A DNA stretch of 64,000 nucleotides, from the NCBI GenBank assembly GCA_019057865.1, contig JAHLWP010000017.1, forward strand, positions 1 through 64,000. Direction: 5' to 3'. Of the stretch, positions 53,274-62,182 are shown one piece after another; the first letter of the stretch is position 1, and each line of letters starts with the position of its first letter. The notes below the pieces were generated by a model. The model ran no database searches, had not been told where the DNA came from, and was given only the letters and a program-made list of their open reading frames with translations. The position numbers were made by a program, and so were the translations under genes. This stretch comes from Promethearchaeota archaeon. GTDB taxonomy: Archaea > Asgardarchaeota > Lokiarchaeia > Sigyniarchaeales > SOKP01.

Positions 53274-55337
53274 TTAAAATTCCTCATTTCCATTATCTTC
53301 GAAAAGTTCTGAATATGGTTCAAGAAAATGATTCTGACACATTGGACATGAGTTATATTTAGATAACCAAAAAGCAACACAAAGATAATGATAAGTACTT
53401 GCACAAAACGGACAAGTTATAACTTTATCTCTTGCAAAGTTAATAAATTTATGACAAACTGTACATTGAACATCTGATTGGGCTATTCCCTTTCTAATTT
53501 TAACTCGTGTAGATAAAATTTTCTCCAATTTAGATAATTCTACTTGATAAAGACCTAAAGAATGATTAAGTTGATTAAGCTTTGAATTTATTTCAACAAT
53601 TCTTTCTTTTAACTCGTCTTCACTTAATCGTTCTGCTAAAAACGATGATAAAGCAAAATTAAGTGGTAATTCTTCAAAATTTTCAGTCTGTTCCGTAATT
53701 TCCGTAATCGTTGCGAATAAAAGCCCTTCCTTTTCAATCAATTCTTTAAAGCTTTTGAATAATTTATTTAATAATAACGATATAAGAAATGCTAACTGTT
53801 GCCTTTTCCGATTAAAATTATCTTCCCAAAATTTGATGATTTGATAAAGGTCAACATCATGTGATTTAACGGAATCTAACTTTTTATAGACCTCATCTTT
53901 AATTATTTGGATTCTTTTATTACAATCACTTAAAATTTCTCTGATATGTTTTAATTGGGGAAATTCCTCTTTTATTATTAACGACGTTTGATCCTCATAT
54001 GTTCTAATTAAATCATTCACAGCTGAGATTTTCTCAGTAATAAAATCTCTAATGTCAACTCGTAATTCCTCATTCTTAACAGTTTCAATAAAATTTAAAT
54101 ATTCATTTTTTCTACGGAAAATCTCAGATGCAACATTTGAAAGAATTTTTTTTAATGAGTTTGTTATATTCTCATATGGTTTTAAATGATTTTCAAATCT
54201 TAATATCCAATCTTCAATATTATCAATTATCGAAGAAAAATTATCAATCTTTCTATAATAATAATTCGCAATTTCTTCAAATTCTGTTGATTGATTTACA
54301 TCATTAATCTTTTCTTGAAATTTCTTTTCTATACCATTAATATATATTTCTACAATTTGAGGAAAAAAAATACCAATGTTCTGATCCAGAATCGATTTTA
54401 TATTAGTTTTACTATCCTTTTCTGAGAGAAGAAACTCTTCAATTTCATCAAGAATATTTCTCAATTTATCTTTAATTATACTTATAGCTAAAGGACGCGC
54501 AAAATCTTTTAAATGTTGTATGACTTCTTTCCTTTCAAGAATATTTATAAACGCTTCTCCCTCATATTCTTCAAAAATATTGTTTTTATAGAGGAGGTAA
54601 ATTAGATCTGAATAAGGTTTAATGTTTCCTTCATCTTTAGATAAATAATGCTGAAACAATTCATCAAAATGGAATGATAAAATCCCTTCATCTTTATGTT
54701 TTTTTCCTTTTTTAGGAAAAACATCATTTAAACTTCTTATGAATACATAAAGATCCTTAATGTCATTCCAGTTTTCAAGTGTATTTGGCAATTTATTTAA
54801 TTTAAAGTTTAAATTTTTAATTTTGTTTGCCTCAATCCATAAATAAATCTCATTATCGTAGTTTATTTCAATTTTTATAAGAGAATTTTTAAGAGTAGAA
54901 TGTATACTACTATACTCATCAATTAGATTTTTCAAGTTTGATAATAAAGCTTCTAAAAATGATTTTTTTTTGAATAATCTTTTAATATTCCGACTATTTG
55001 AATTTAAATTTTGTAGATTTTTTGAAATAAGGTTTAGTTCTTCAACAATTTTTGATTTTAAATGATAATAATTAAGGTTGCCATTTGATATTAACTCCTC
55101 AGAATTTAGCAAATATAGATCCAAAAAAACTTTCAATTCATTTAAGTAATTTGAATATAAGTTAAGAATTGGAGTTGAAAGTTGTAATTTTGATTTTATA
55201 TATTCCTCTATTTCAGATTCTCCAGCATTTTCTGTTTCAAAATTTGCTAGCTTCTTTTTTATCTCTAATAATTCTTCTTTAGTAAACCCACTTATTTCCT
55301 TAGTACCATCGAATACATTATTGAAAAGATTCAACAT
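53274..55337 (-). CDS. long coiled-coil protein with C-terminal cross-brace (RING/PHD-like) zinc finger
   Basis: A 687-residue protein. Residues about 1-615 are helical and charged, without enzyme motifs. The C-terminus has a C4HC3 zinc pattern: C625-x2-C628-x13-C642-x2-C645-x4-H650-x2-C653-x10-C664-x2-C667, with a Trp/Leu (VAFWLSKYNSCPMC) as in RING and related fingers. In eukaryotes such fingers often mark ubiquitin E3 ligases or chromatin readers; Asgard archaea are known to encode ubiquitin systems. No ubiquitin, E1 or E2 gene is nearby, but a proteasome-type gene follows upstream on the same strand (55445). Function inferred only from shape. Confidence 0.8.
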   Translation of the reverse strand: MLNLFNNVFDGTKEISGFTKEELLEIKKKLANFETENAGESEIEEYIKSKLQLSTPILNLYSNYLNELKVFLDLYLLNSEELISNGNLNYYHLKSKIVEELNLISKNLQNLNSNSRNIKRLFKKKSFLEALLSNLKNLIDEYSSIHSTLKNSLIKIEINYDNEIYLWIEANKIKNLNFKLNKLPNTLENWNDIKDLYVFIRSLNDVFPKKGKKHKDEGILSFHFDELFQHYLSKDEGNIKPYSDLIYLLYKNNIFEEYEGEAFINILERKEVIQHLKDFARPLAISIIKDKLRNILDEIEEFLLSEKDSKTNIKSILDQNIGIFFPQIVEIYINGIEKKFQEKINDVNQSTEFEEIANYYYRKIDNFSSIIDNIEDWILRFENHLKPYENITNSLKKILSNVASEIFRRKNEYLNFIETVKNEELRVDIRDFITEKISAVNDLIRTYEDQTSLIIKEEFPQLKHIREILSDCNKRIQIIKDEVYKKLDSVKSHDVDLYQIIKFWEDNFNRKRQQLAFLISLLLNKLFKSFKELIEKEGLLFATITEITEQTENFEELPLNFALSSFLAERLSEDELKERIVEINSKLNQLNHSLGLYQVELSKLEKILSTRVKIRKGIAQSDVQCTVCHKFINFARDKVITCPFCASTYHYLCVAFWLSKYNSCPMCQNHFLEPYSELFEDNGNEEF

Positions 55338-55444
55338 AAAAATACTATGTATTAATAGATTAGCTTATAATAATTAGAAATATATTATACAATAAATTCT
55401 TAATGATTAAAAAGAAATTATTTCTTAAGAAGGAGGGCTCTAAA

Positions 55445-56062
55445 TTATTCTCCTAACTCTTTTATTTCTATAAATTTTTCTTCAGCACCATCTTTAGTTA
55501 TTATCAGAAGATCAATACCATTACCACTCATAGCATCTCGTTTAATCGAGGTACTAATTGCTTTTTCCACTAATTTTTCCCCTTCTGCAACTGTCATATC
55601 TGATCTATATTCTAGTTCTAAAATACCAATTGAAAGAAGCATTCCTGTTCCTGCTGTTCCATAATCTTCAGGCATTAATGAACCAAGGGCATCTAAAACA
55701 TATAATTTAGGGCCATCTTTATCCATTCCAGCTATAATTATATTCGTATACAAGGGCATCATTTTTCTTGAATACAAATAATTTGAAACCAACTTGCCTA
55801 AACTCTTAGTAGTAATTTTCTCTCCTGCATCTAAAAAATATAAATTTGCCTGAGCTTGTAAAATCTTAACTAAAATTTGGAAATCTCCAATTAATCCGTA
55901 TGCTGCTAATCCAATATAATCAGTTATCTTAAAGACTTTCTTTGTTGATTTACTTATCACAGTGTATCCAAGCGTACCACGCCTATCATTTCCAAGCACA
56001 ACACCATCCTTACATTTTATTGCTACACCACAAGCACCGGGGACAATTATTTGTTGAGCCAT
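55445..56062 (-). CDS. proteasome beta-type subunit with Thr1 replaced by Ala
   Basis: A 205-residue subunit of the 20S proteasome beta fold. The N-terminus reads MAQQIIVPGACGVAIKCKDG, followed by GNDRR and KKVFKI. Counting back 16 residues from the conserved Asp (D26, Asp17 of mature subunits), the catalytic Thr1 position is Ala10; the Lys33 equivalent (K42) is kept. The canonical propeptide-Gly-Thr-Thr-Thr site is absent. Further conserved parts include IIIAGMDKDGPKLYVLD and GTAGTGM. It is therefore probably a non-catalytic beta subunit or relative, as in eukaryotic mixed beta rings. AGGTAA stands before the ATG. Confidence 0.88.
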   Translation of the reverse strand: MAQQIIVPGACGVAIKCKDGVVLGNDRRGTLGYTVISKSTKKVFKITDYIGLAAYGLIGDFQILVKILQAQANLYFLDAGEKITTKSLGKLVSNYLYSRKMMPLYTNIIIAGMDKDGPKLYVLDALGSLMPEDYGTAGTGMLLSIGILELEYRSDMTVAEGEKLVEKAISTSIKRDAMSGNGIDLLIITKDGAEEKFIEIKELGE

Positions 56063-56460
56063 ATAAATTTACCTATTAGAATTTAATTGTTAAAATATAG
56101 AGTTCTTTTGATAATATAAAATAATCAGAATTAATTAAAATTTTTCTTTTAAATTATAAAATTTTACTCAATACATGAAAAAATAAATTATATTTATTAT
56201 AATTCTACATATATTATTTTTCATATTTAATTTAACCATGTGAATTATAGATTGAAGATAATTTTAACTTGTTAATTCAATTATGACTAAATGTTTATGA
56301 TCAGATAATTCATAATATGATATTAAGTGGCGATTATTTCTATCGATAAAATTTTTTTTAATTCCTTATTGAATTATAATAAAACCTATATTATGAATGA
56401 ATTATTCAATATTAATATTTGAACAATTTTGATACTAAAAAAACTCATTCATATTTTTAT

Positions 56461-56485
56461 TATGATCATTGAGTTAGTGATCCTA
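56461..56485. promoter_or_regulatory. inverted repeat, unit 1 (TATGATCA-N9-TGATCCTA)
   Basis: TATGATCA (56461-56468), 9-base spacer, TGATCCTA (56478-56485): 7 of 8 bases complementary. The spacing fits a dimeric protein binding one face of DNA. Confidence 0.55.
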
Positions 56486-56640
56486 TATAGGATGGTAATA
56501 TATTTATTGTGGATTGCTAATTTTCATTAAAGTTTTTTTAATTCCCCATTAAACCATAATAAAAACCAATTTAAAGACCATTTACTCAATCTTGTTATTT
56601 GAATTATTTTGATACTAACAAAATTAATTCATATTCTTTG

Positions 56641-56665
56641 TATGATCAACAAACACGTGATCATA
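56641..56665. promoter_or_regulatory. inverted repeat, unit 2 (perfect TATGATCA-N9-TGATCATA)
   Basis: TATGATCA (56641-56648), 9-base spacer, TGATCATA (56658-56665): a perfect 8-bp inverted repeat, 180 bp after the first. The spacer sequence differs between units while the arms are kept, as expected for an operator. Confidence 0.6.
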
Positions 56666-56752
56666 GAAAGTTACCATTTAATTGAAATATTAATTTTTTG
56701 TCGTAATTTTTTTTCCATTTAACTCTTTTTATTCTTCTGATTCGCCATAACA

Positions 56753-56760
56753 TTTAAATA
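56753..56760 (+). promoter_or_regulatory. likely TATA box of the histone gene
   Basis: TTTAAATA at 56753-56760 is the best TATA-like element before the histone gene. A start of transcription some 25 bases on (about 56785) would give a leader of about 80 bases with the strong GGAGGA site at its end. Inference from archaeal promoter rules. Confidence 0.4.
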
Positions 56761-56864
56761 ACTCTTCACATATAATACTATCTAAGAAACTTTAAAAATA
56801 AATTAAAAAAAAATTAAAACCTTAGAGTTTAAAATTAAAAATTAAAAAGTGGAGGAAAAAAATT

Positions 56865-57083
56865 ATGGCAAAAAAGAAACATTCCTTTGCATGGAGCCCA
56901 ATTCGTCGACTGATGAAACAACAAGGTGCAACGATTGTAGCTCGAAATGCGGTTGATCTATTAATTGATCATTTAGAAAAGACAGCCTTGAAATTAACTG
57001 AACAAGCAAGATCATTCACAACCCATGCAAATCGTAAAAAGATTACCAAAAACGATTTACTCTTGTCTATAAAATACAAATAA
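56865..57083 (+). CDS. archaeal histone (HMf family)
   Basis: A 72-residue histone-fold protein that wraps DNA. The N-terminal extension MAKKKHSFAW is followed by the fold: helix 1 (SPIRRLMKQQG), helix 2 (VARNAVDLLIDHLEKTALKLTEQA), helix 3 (KITKNDLLLSIKY). The usual RVS/AKDA stretches read ARNAV and ITKNDLL. The short basic N-terminal tail is a little longer than in HMf. A strong GTGGAGGA ribosome-binding site sits just before the ATG. The upstream region has 180-bp repeats with dyads (56348-56670). Confidence 0.95.
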   Translation: MAKKKHSFAWSPIRRLMKQQGATIVARNAVDLLIDHLEKTALKLTEQARSFTTHANRKKITKNDLLLSIKYK

Positions 57084-57306
57084 GTTAATTTTTAATAATC
57101 AAAAAAATAATATATTCCTTTTTTTTCCTTTTTTATTTCTTTATTATTTAAACTTAAAGTGAGTTTCAAGCAGATTGAAATCAATTTCTCTAAATTAATC
57201 CTTTGATAGTTAGAGTTTAAAAGATTTGAATAAAAATAATAGTAACCAAAATGTATTTTTTAGTTCTTTAATTAATAATCATAGTGTATTACATGTGAGA
57301 GAAGAA

Positions 57307-57963
57307 ATGCAAATGGTTCAAAAAACCGAGGAAAATAACCAAATCCAAGTGAATGGGAAAGCAAAAGAGAATCTTTTCCGCGCTATGGAAATAATGATGC
57401 AAAATCTCGAAGCTAATGTGATTCACCTTAAGAAAAACAAGTACTTCAAACACACGCAGAAATTTATTGAATTAGTATATGATGGTATAATTAATAAGAG
57501 GAAACTTTTCTTATTGGCTTCAGGAAGGAGTGCATTCATTTTGCAATGCTTTGCTACACGTCTTGTACATTTTAACGCTGAGGTTTATATGGTAACTAAT
57601 TTAGGTTCAATACCGGCACTTACAAATAATGATATTTTGATAGTTTTATCAGGTTCAGGAACAACTGAGATTGTTGTGTCCTTATTGAAAAACTATGTGA
57701 ATACAGTCCAACCCTACGGTATAGTCTCCATAACATCCCACCCAGAATCAATTATTGGTAGAATTTCTGAAATTACAATCAAACTAAAAGGTCGAACAAA
57801 AAGGGATAAACCTGAGGCAGGAGATGATGCTATATTAACTCCTGAGGGCACAAATTTTGAGATTGCTGCATTTGTGTATCTTGATTCAATAATAGCAGAA
57901 TTAGCTATTAAATTAGGAAAGACAGATGAAGATATGCTTAAAAAACATTCTCAAGCAACCTAA
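57307..57963 (+). CDS. hxlB: 6-phospho-3-hexuloisomerase (SIS domain)
   Basis: SIS-domain sugar-phosphate isomerase of 218 residues that interconverts arabino-3-hexulose 6-phosphate and fructose 6-phosphate. In many archaea this is part of the ribulose-monophosphate route to pentoses. Signatures: FLLASGRSAFILQCFATRL, MVTNLGSIPAL and ILIVLSGSGTTEIV. I start at ATG 57307 (GAGAGAAGA just upstream); a TTG at 57226 would add 27 residues without family match. The hexulose-phosphate synthase partner is not in the window. The canonical GRSG and V-G-E-T-x-T-P phrases are a bit divergent. Confidence 0.85.
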   Translation: MQMVQKTEENNQIQVNGKAKENLFRAMEIMMQNLEANVIHLKKNKYFKHTQKFIELVYDGIINKRKLFLLASGRSAFILQCFATRLVHFNAEVYMVTNLGSIPALTNNDILIVLSGSGTTEIVVSLLKNYVNTVQPYGIVSITSHPESIIGRISEITIKLKGRTKRDKPEAGDDAILTPEGTNFEIAAFVYLDSIIAELAIKLGKTDEDMLKKHSQAT

Positions 57964-58047
57964 CTTTCTTTTTTCTTCTTTTTTTAATAAGAATTCCCTT
58001 TTTCTTGTAAAGTAATAATTAATAGGTATTTTGCATAATTATTAATA

Positions 58048-58110
58048 GCGCCGATTTATAGTGTTTTTATGAGAATTTAATTTGATGAATAAAAATCTCC
58101 AAATCGGCGC
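58048..58110. terminator. GC-rich inverted repeat between convergent genes
   Basis: GCGCCGATTT (58048-58057) pairs perfectly with AAATCGGCGC (58101-58110); inside, TTTTTAT and ATAAAAA can extend the stem. The element lies between the convergent ends of hxlB (57963) and the pantothenate kinase gene (58116). It is most simply a two-way terminator, though its high GC in this AT-rich DNA and long loop are unusual. Confidence 0.6.
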
Positions 58111-58115
58111 ACATT

Positions 58116-58985
58116 TTACATTAATAAGGCGCCAATTGCAGCACAAAATTCTGAATTGTTTAAGAATATTGCTTTTTTTTTGTTAATCTTACAGATTAGT
58201 GATAACATTTTCTTTGCTAACCTATTTTCTTTTAAAAATCCACCACAAAAGACAATACTTAAAATATCATTATTGTCAGCCATCAAGTTTGCCATTGTGC
58301 CTATATTTTCCCCGATCATGCTTATTATGGAATTAATAAAATCCTCTTTTTTCAAATTATTCATGGTAAAACTAAGATCAATCTTTCCTAAGGATGCCGC
58401 TGTAAACTCCCTAAATAGTAAATCAACTCTATCATCTTCAGGAGCATAAATATCAGAAACTTTTAAATCAACATTATATCTATTTCCTTTTTTGGCTAGG
58501 TTTAATGCCTCTTGGAAATTATCCGAATTGAATAAAATTCTAATCAGTCCCATAAAAAAACCTCCTCCCATAGCAGTACCTCCCAAGTGCTCAATAGAAT
58601 CTTTTTTAGAAACCATCGAAGTTCCAGTTCCGATGGTCACGATTAATGAAGGAGATAATTCTTTCTTTTTTTCTAATAAATAAAGGATTTCAATTCCTTT
58701 AACATTAGCTTCAAATTCATTTATTAATTTTGTTTCAACTGTTTTTGAATAGTTTCGATATAAATTGAAGCTTTTTCCTCCTGTAAAATTAATTTTTTTA
58801 AATTGTTTTACATTCGACTCTAAAGCTATTTTGAGTGAAGTTAAATCAGTTTGAGTTAGAAAGTAAGATAATTGTAATTTATCACCATTTAAATATGCAA
58901 TTTTGGAAAGAGTTTGTCCCATATCGACTCCAATTGTATCTGCTGGTATTTGAACATTTAGATTATCTATGTTTATACAGAACAT
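58116..58985 (-). CDS. type II pantothenate kinase (Fumble family)
   Basis: A 289-residue ASKHA-fold kinase that would phosphorylate pantothenate for CoA synthesis. Motifs match the eukaryotic/staphylococcal type II (CoaW-like) group: IGVDMGQTLSKIAYL (phosphate 1), INFTGGKSFN, NEFEANVKGIE, VTIGTGTSMVSKK, HLGGTAMGGGFFMGL (adenosine/phosphate 2) and VDLKVSDIY. The gene's C-terminal part has IVFCGGFLKEN. Most archaea use pantoate kinase and phosphopantothenate synthetase instead, so its presence is notable. AAGGGA precedes the ATG. Confidence 0.85.
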   Translation of the reverse strand: MFCINIDNLNVQIPADTIGVDMGQTLSKIAYLNGDKLQLSYFLTQTDLTSLKIALESNVKQFKKINFTGGKSFNLYRNYSKTVETKLINEFEANVKGIEILYLLEKKKELSPSLIVTIGTGTSMVSKKDSIEHLGGTAMGGGFFMGLIRILFNSDNFQEALNLAKKGNRYNVDLKVSDIYAPEDDRVDLLFREFTAASLGKIDLSFTMNNLKKEDFINSIISMIGENIGTMANLMADNNDILSIVFCGGFLKENRLAKKMLSLICKINKKKAIFLNNSEFCAAIGALLM

Positions 58986-59075
58986 CTTTTTTATCCCTTA
59001 ACTTAAAATTCTAATCTTTCATTATTTTATATTAATATTTCAATTTAATAAATCAATTTTGTAAATCATTCTTAC

Positions 59076-60548
59076 ATGATAGATCAGCCAAGCTTAGAAA
59101 ATGTTGAAGTTGCAATAATTAAGGGAAATACCCCAAAAGAGGGTGTTCTGGAAGGAATTGAGAAACTTGGGGGAATCTCCAAATTTATTAATAAAGGAGA
59201 TCAAGTTTTCATTAAATTTAATTTAAATTTACCTCATGGCTTTCCAACAAATACTAATTTTAACGTATTAAAGGCATTAATTAAATCTTGTAAGAAAGCA
59301 GGGGCTAACAAAATCTACTTGGGAAGTTTTCCAGTTAAAGGTTTTTCAATTTATGCAATTTCAAATTTATTAGGGCTTCATAACTATTTTGAAACTCTTG
59401 GAGCAGAATTAGTATATTTAGATAATAGTAACTATTATAACCAGAAAGGAATAAAACCAGATAAATTAAAAGAAATTAAGGAAAAATCATTTTCAAAGGT
59501 TGAAGTATATAACAATGAAGTAAAATTTCCAAACATAGTCCTTAATTCAGATAAATTAATATTAGTAAATCAAGTTAATGTAGAGCCTTTATTCAAATAT
59601 AATTTATCAATATTAAATTACTATTCAATCATTCCAAATGCATATCAGGAAATTGATAAGAATGTACGGGCAGGAAAGGATTATTTATTTCTTGATCAAT
59701 ACAAACAAGATCTAGTTTCAAAAATTATTGACATTTCTACAATAAAAAAACCCGATTTAGTAATAAATGATTTATTTTATATAATGGAAGAAGCTGGTCC
59801 GTATATTTATAAGGATTCAAAACTAAAAACTACAGGCTTAGTTATTGTTGGTAATGATCCTATTGCTGTTGATTTAATTACGTTAAATCTAATGAATATT
59901 AATAAGGTTGATAGTAAACTAATTTTGGAAGCTCAAAATAAAAGAGTAGGTATTACAGATATTTCAAAAATAAATATCTTGGGAGAAAAATTCGAAGATA
60001 TTAGTATAAATGTTTCTTTATGTGCATCGAAGCTTGAAAATATTAAAACACCAAATTTTTCAATTAGATCAGGCAGGTTTTGTTCAGGATGTTCAAAACA
60101 GGCTTATCATTTTTTAAATTTTATCAAAATGCATATGGTAAAAGATTTAAAATATAATCCAAAAAATTCGTTTTTGATTGGGGAAAATCCCTTAGATCCA
60201 GAACATTTTGAACATATTATTTTATTTGGAGATTGTTGTATTAATAGCACAAAAGATCGTAGTTTTAGAAAAGATATAAAGAGATCTCATAAAAATGTCG
60301 CAAATGAATCAAAACAGAAAAAATTTAAAAAAGTAAAATCCACAAAAAAGGGAAAAACTAAGGTAAAATTAAATAAAAAAATATTGGAATTGCCAGGATG
60401 CCCACCCGACATATTTAGCTCTCTAGAACTATTATTAGATTATTATGGAAAAAAAAACTCTCCAAATTTAAAGTTCATTAGTGAAATAATAAAATCATGG
60501 AGATCTCAACAAACTAAAGAAAAATTAGAGTTATGGGAGGCGCTCTAA
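59076..60548 (+). CDS. DUF362 family protein
   Basis: A 490-residue protein of the DUF362 family, unknown in function but often found with Fe-S proteins. Visible parts: VEVAIIKGN, VFIKFNLNLPHG, GANKIYLGSFP, VGNDPIAVDLITLNLM, and a C-terminal Cys cluster (FCSGCSKQ, DCCINS, LPGCPPD) that may bind a cluster or zinc. A Lys-rich linker (about 405-440) is an odd insertion. It is followed 1 base later by the unknown protein at 60550, so both are one operon. Confidence 0.8.
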   Translation: MIDQPSLENVEVAIIKGNTPKEGVLEGIEKLGGISKFINKGDQVFIKFNLNLPHGFPTNTNFNVLKALIKSCKKAGANKIYLGSFPVKGFSIYAISNLLGLHNYFETLGAELVYLDNSNYYNQKGIKPDKLKEIKEKSFSKVEVYNNEVKFPNIVLNSDKLILVNQVNVEPLFKYNLSILNYYSIIPNAYQEIDKNVRAGKDYLFLDQYKQDLVSKIIDISTIKKPDLVINDLFYIMEEAGPYIYKDSKLKTTGLVIVGNDPIAVDLITLNLMNINKVDSKLILEAQNKRVGITDISKINILGEKFEDISINVSLCASKLENIKTPNFSIRSGRFCSGCSKQAYHFLNFIKMHMVKDLKYNPKNSFLIGENPLDPEHFEHIILFGDCCINSTKDRSFRKDIKRSHKNVANESKQKKFKKVKSTKKGKTKVKLNKKILELPGCPPDIFSSLELLLDYYGKKNSPNLKFISEIIKSWRSQQTKEKLELWEAL

Positions 60549-60549
60549 A

Positions 60550-62133
60550 ATGATGATCAATGAAAAATTCAAAAATAACTGGAAAAAAATCATTGATTTT
60601 AATTCTAAAGCAAATATTGTAGAAGATATCAAAGGGTTAAAAGAAATTGTTAGAATTCCCTTAACACCTATAAATCTAGAAGCGAACATTTTATATTATT
60701 TATTCGAAATTATTTATCCAAAATTTATAACTGATCAACAAAATATACTTGACCTTATTATCTCTGAAGAAGATATTAAGAATAAAACGTTAGGAATATA
60801 TTTATATCCTACAAAAAAAGCTGGTATACATGAAAAAATTGAAAAATTGCCTATAGATATCATTAAAATTAAAGAAAAAGATTTTGATGATTTTGATGAG
60901 TTATTTACAAACCTTCAAAAAACTATATTGAAAAAAAAGGCAATAAGGATATCAAGCTTTCGATTATTTAAGAAAATTGCGATAGATTTATTAAATAAAT
61001 ATTGTGAACATATTGAAACGCTTTCAAATTATGAGTTTATAAAGAGATTTTTAGATTTAATTCAGGATTTAATTGAGAATGATTTATTTTATATATATCC
61101 TGAACCCAATATTTATAGATTTTTAAAAAAAATTATAACACTATTGAATGGAATTAAATTATCTAAAATTTTTGAATTAATTAACGAATTTACTCCTGTT
61201 TTTAATCTTTTATTTATTCTTAATTCTAAAAATTTAGTATTAACTTCTCAAATACAAAAAAAGATTTCTAAAACAAAGATATCAGAGATTTTATTAAAAA
61301 TAGATAAGCTTGATGAATTTAGAGTTAATGAAAATCCTCCAAATATTCATGATACAATGATGCAGAATAAACTAAAATTTAAAGTTGATAATGTAATATA
61401 CCTAAGCCAAAATGATATTTTATCTTTTTTTTCAGAGTTATTCGATTTGGAAATCCCATTGAATAAGGATAGTACAAATCTTATTGCCCAAAAAGTTTTA
61501 TTTGGATATAGACGTTTTGAAGATCGTTGGAATATTGCTCCACGACCGACTATTTATAATAACCTTAGAAGATTCATATTTAGACTTTTTGGCTTTAATT
61601 TGAATCTTAAAAAAATCTCACATTGGACAATTCCTAAATTGCTCTCTAATTGTATTAATGTCTACTTTGGATTAAATTCTAAGGTTTTAGTTTTTTTAAC
61701 TAATATTCAAAACTATAAAAACTTAAATTTAAAGACAATAGATTATCTAAAAGTTGCTTCAGAAAATATATTCTTATTAGAAATTGAGAATAGTTCCTTG
61801 ACGAAAGTAATCCCAATTAAAAGATCTAATCTTTTTTCTAGTAAAATTGAATCTCTTGAATTAATAAGATCAAAGATTTCTGAAACTTATGGCTTTATAT
61901 CATCAATATTAATAATCGATAAATATCTGATGATGAAATTTTTAGAGCTATTTGTTTTTAAATTAACTAAATTTTCTCCCTTTAAAAAATTAAAGACATT
62001 GAAATTATTTAAAGAAAAATCTTATTTTAATATGTATCCAGAGCCTCCAATTTATAAATTGTTCCAACAAAAACGAATTATTTCATTTTTAAGATTAATA
62101 TTGCCCATTTTGATTGATAAACATGAATTTTAA
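60550..62133 (+). CDS. large unknown protein with three P-x-P-x-I-Y repeats
   Basis: Not recognised. The 527-residue protein is Leu/Ile/Lys/Asn-rich, mostly helical, without signal peptide or certain membrane helices. A short motif occurs three times: YPEPNIYRF (Pro184), APRPTIYNN (Pro331) and YPEPPIYKL (Pro497), each followed by a basic/hydrophobic helix. Spacing of about 147 and 166 residues suggests three related modules. GGAGG lies before the ATG within the end of the DUF362 gene. Its tight pairing with DUF362 hints at a shared role. Confidence 0.75.
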   Translation: MMINEKFKNNWKKIIDFNSKANIVEDIKGLKEIVRIPLTPINLEANILYYLFEIIYPKFITDQQNILDLIISEEDIKNKTLGIYLYPTKKAGIHEKIEKLPIDIIKIKEKDFDDFDELFTNLQKTILKKKAIRISSFRLFKKIAIDLLNKYCEHIETLSNYEFIKRFLDLIQDLIENDLFYIYPEPNIYRFLKKIITLLNGIKLSKIFELINEFTPVFNLLFILNSKNLVLTSQIQKKISKTKISEILLKIDKLDEFRVNENPPNIHDTMMQNKLKFKVDNVIYLSQNDILSFFSELFDLEIPLNKDSTNLIAQKVLFGYRRFEDRWNIAPRPTIYNNLRRFIFRLFGFNLNLKKISHWTIPKLLSNCINVYFGLNSKVLVFLTNIQNYKNLNLKTIDYLKVASENIFLLEIENSSLTKVIPIKRSNLFSSKIESLELIRSKISETYGFISSILIIDKYLMMKFLELFVFKLTKFSPFKKLKTLKLFKEKSYFNMYPEPPIYKLFQQKRIISFLRLILPILIDKHEF

Positions 62134-62182
62134 TGACAATTCATGTTTTTAATTCATTTATCCTAAAAAAAATAATATTAAC

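Larger units (their letters stand above)
56348..56670. repeat. two imperfect repeat units with exact 180-bp period upstream of the histone gene
   Basis: Units 56348-56490 and 56528-56670 align without gaps at an offset of exactly 180 bp. Shared words include TTTTTTTAATTCC, ATAATAAAA, TTGATACTAA, TTCATAT and TATGATCA-N9-TGATC. A possible half copy (TATGATCA, 56296-56303) precedes the first. The stretch 56063-56864 is otherwise gene-free and very AT-rich. Confidence 0.75.

Noticed and set aside
56063..56864. CRISPR array upstream of the histone gene
   Set aside because: There are only two long, imperfect units with a 180-bp period and no short identical repeats separated by unique spacers.
58048..58110. 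tRNA or structured RNA gene
   Set aside because: There is no cloverleaf, and the GC-rich part is limited to the two arms; a terminator is simpler.
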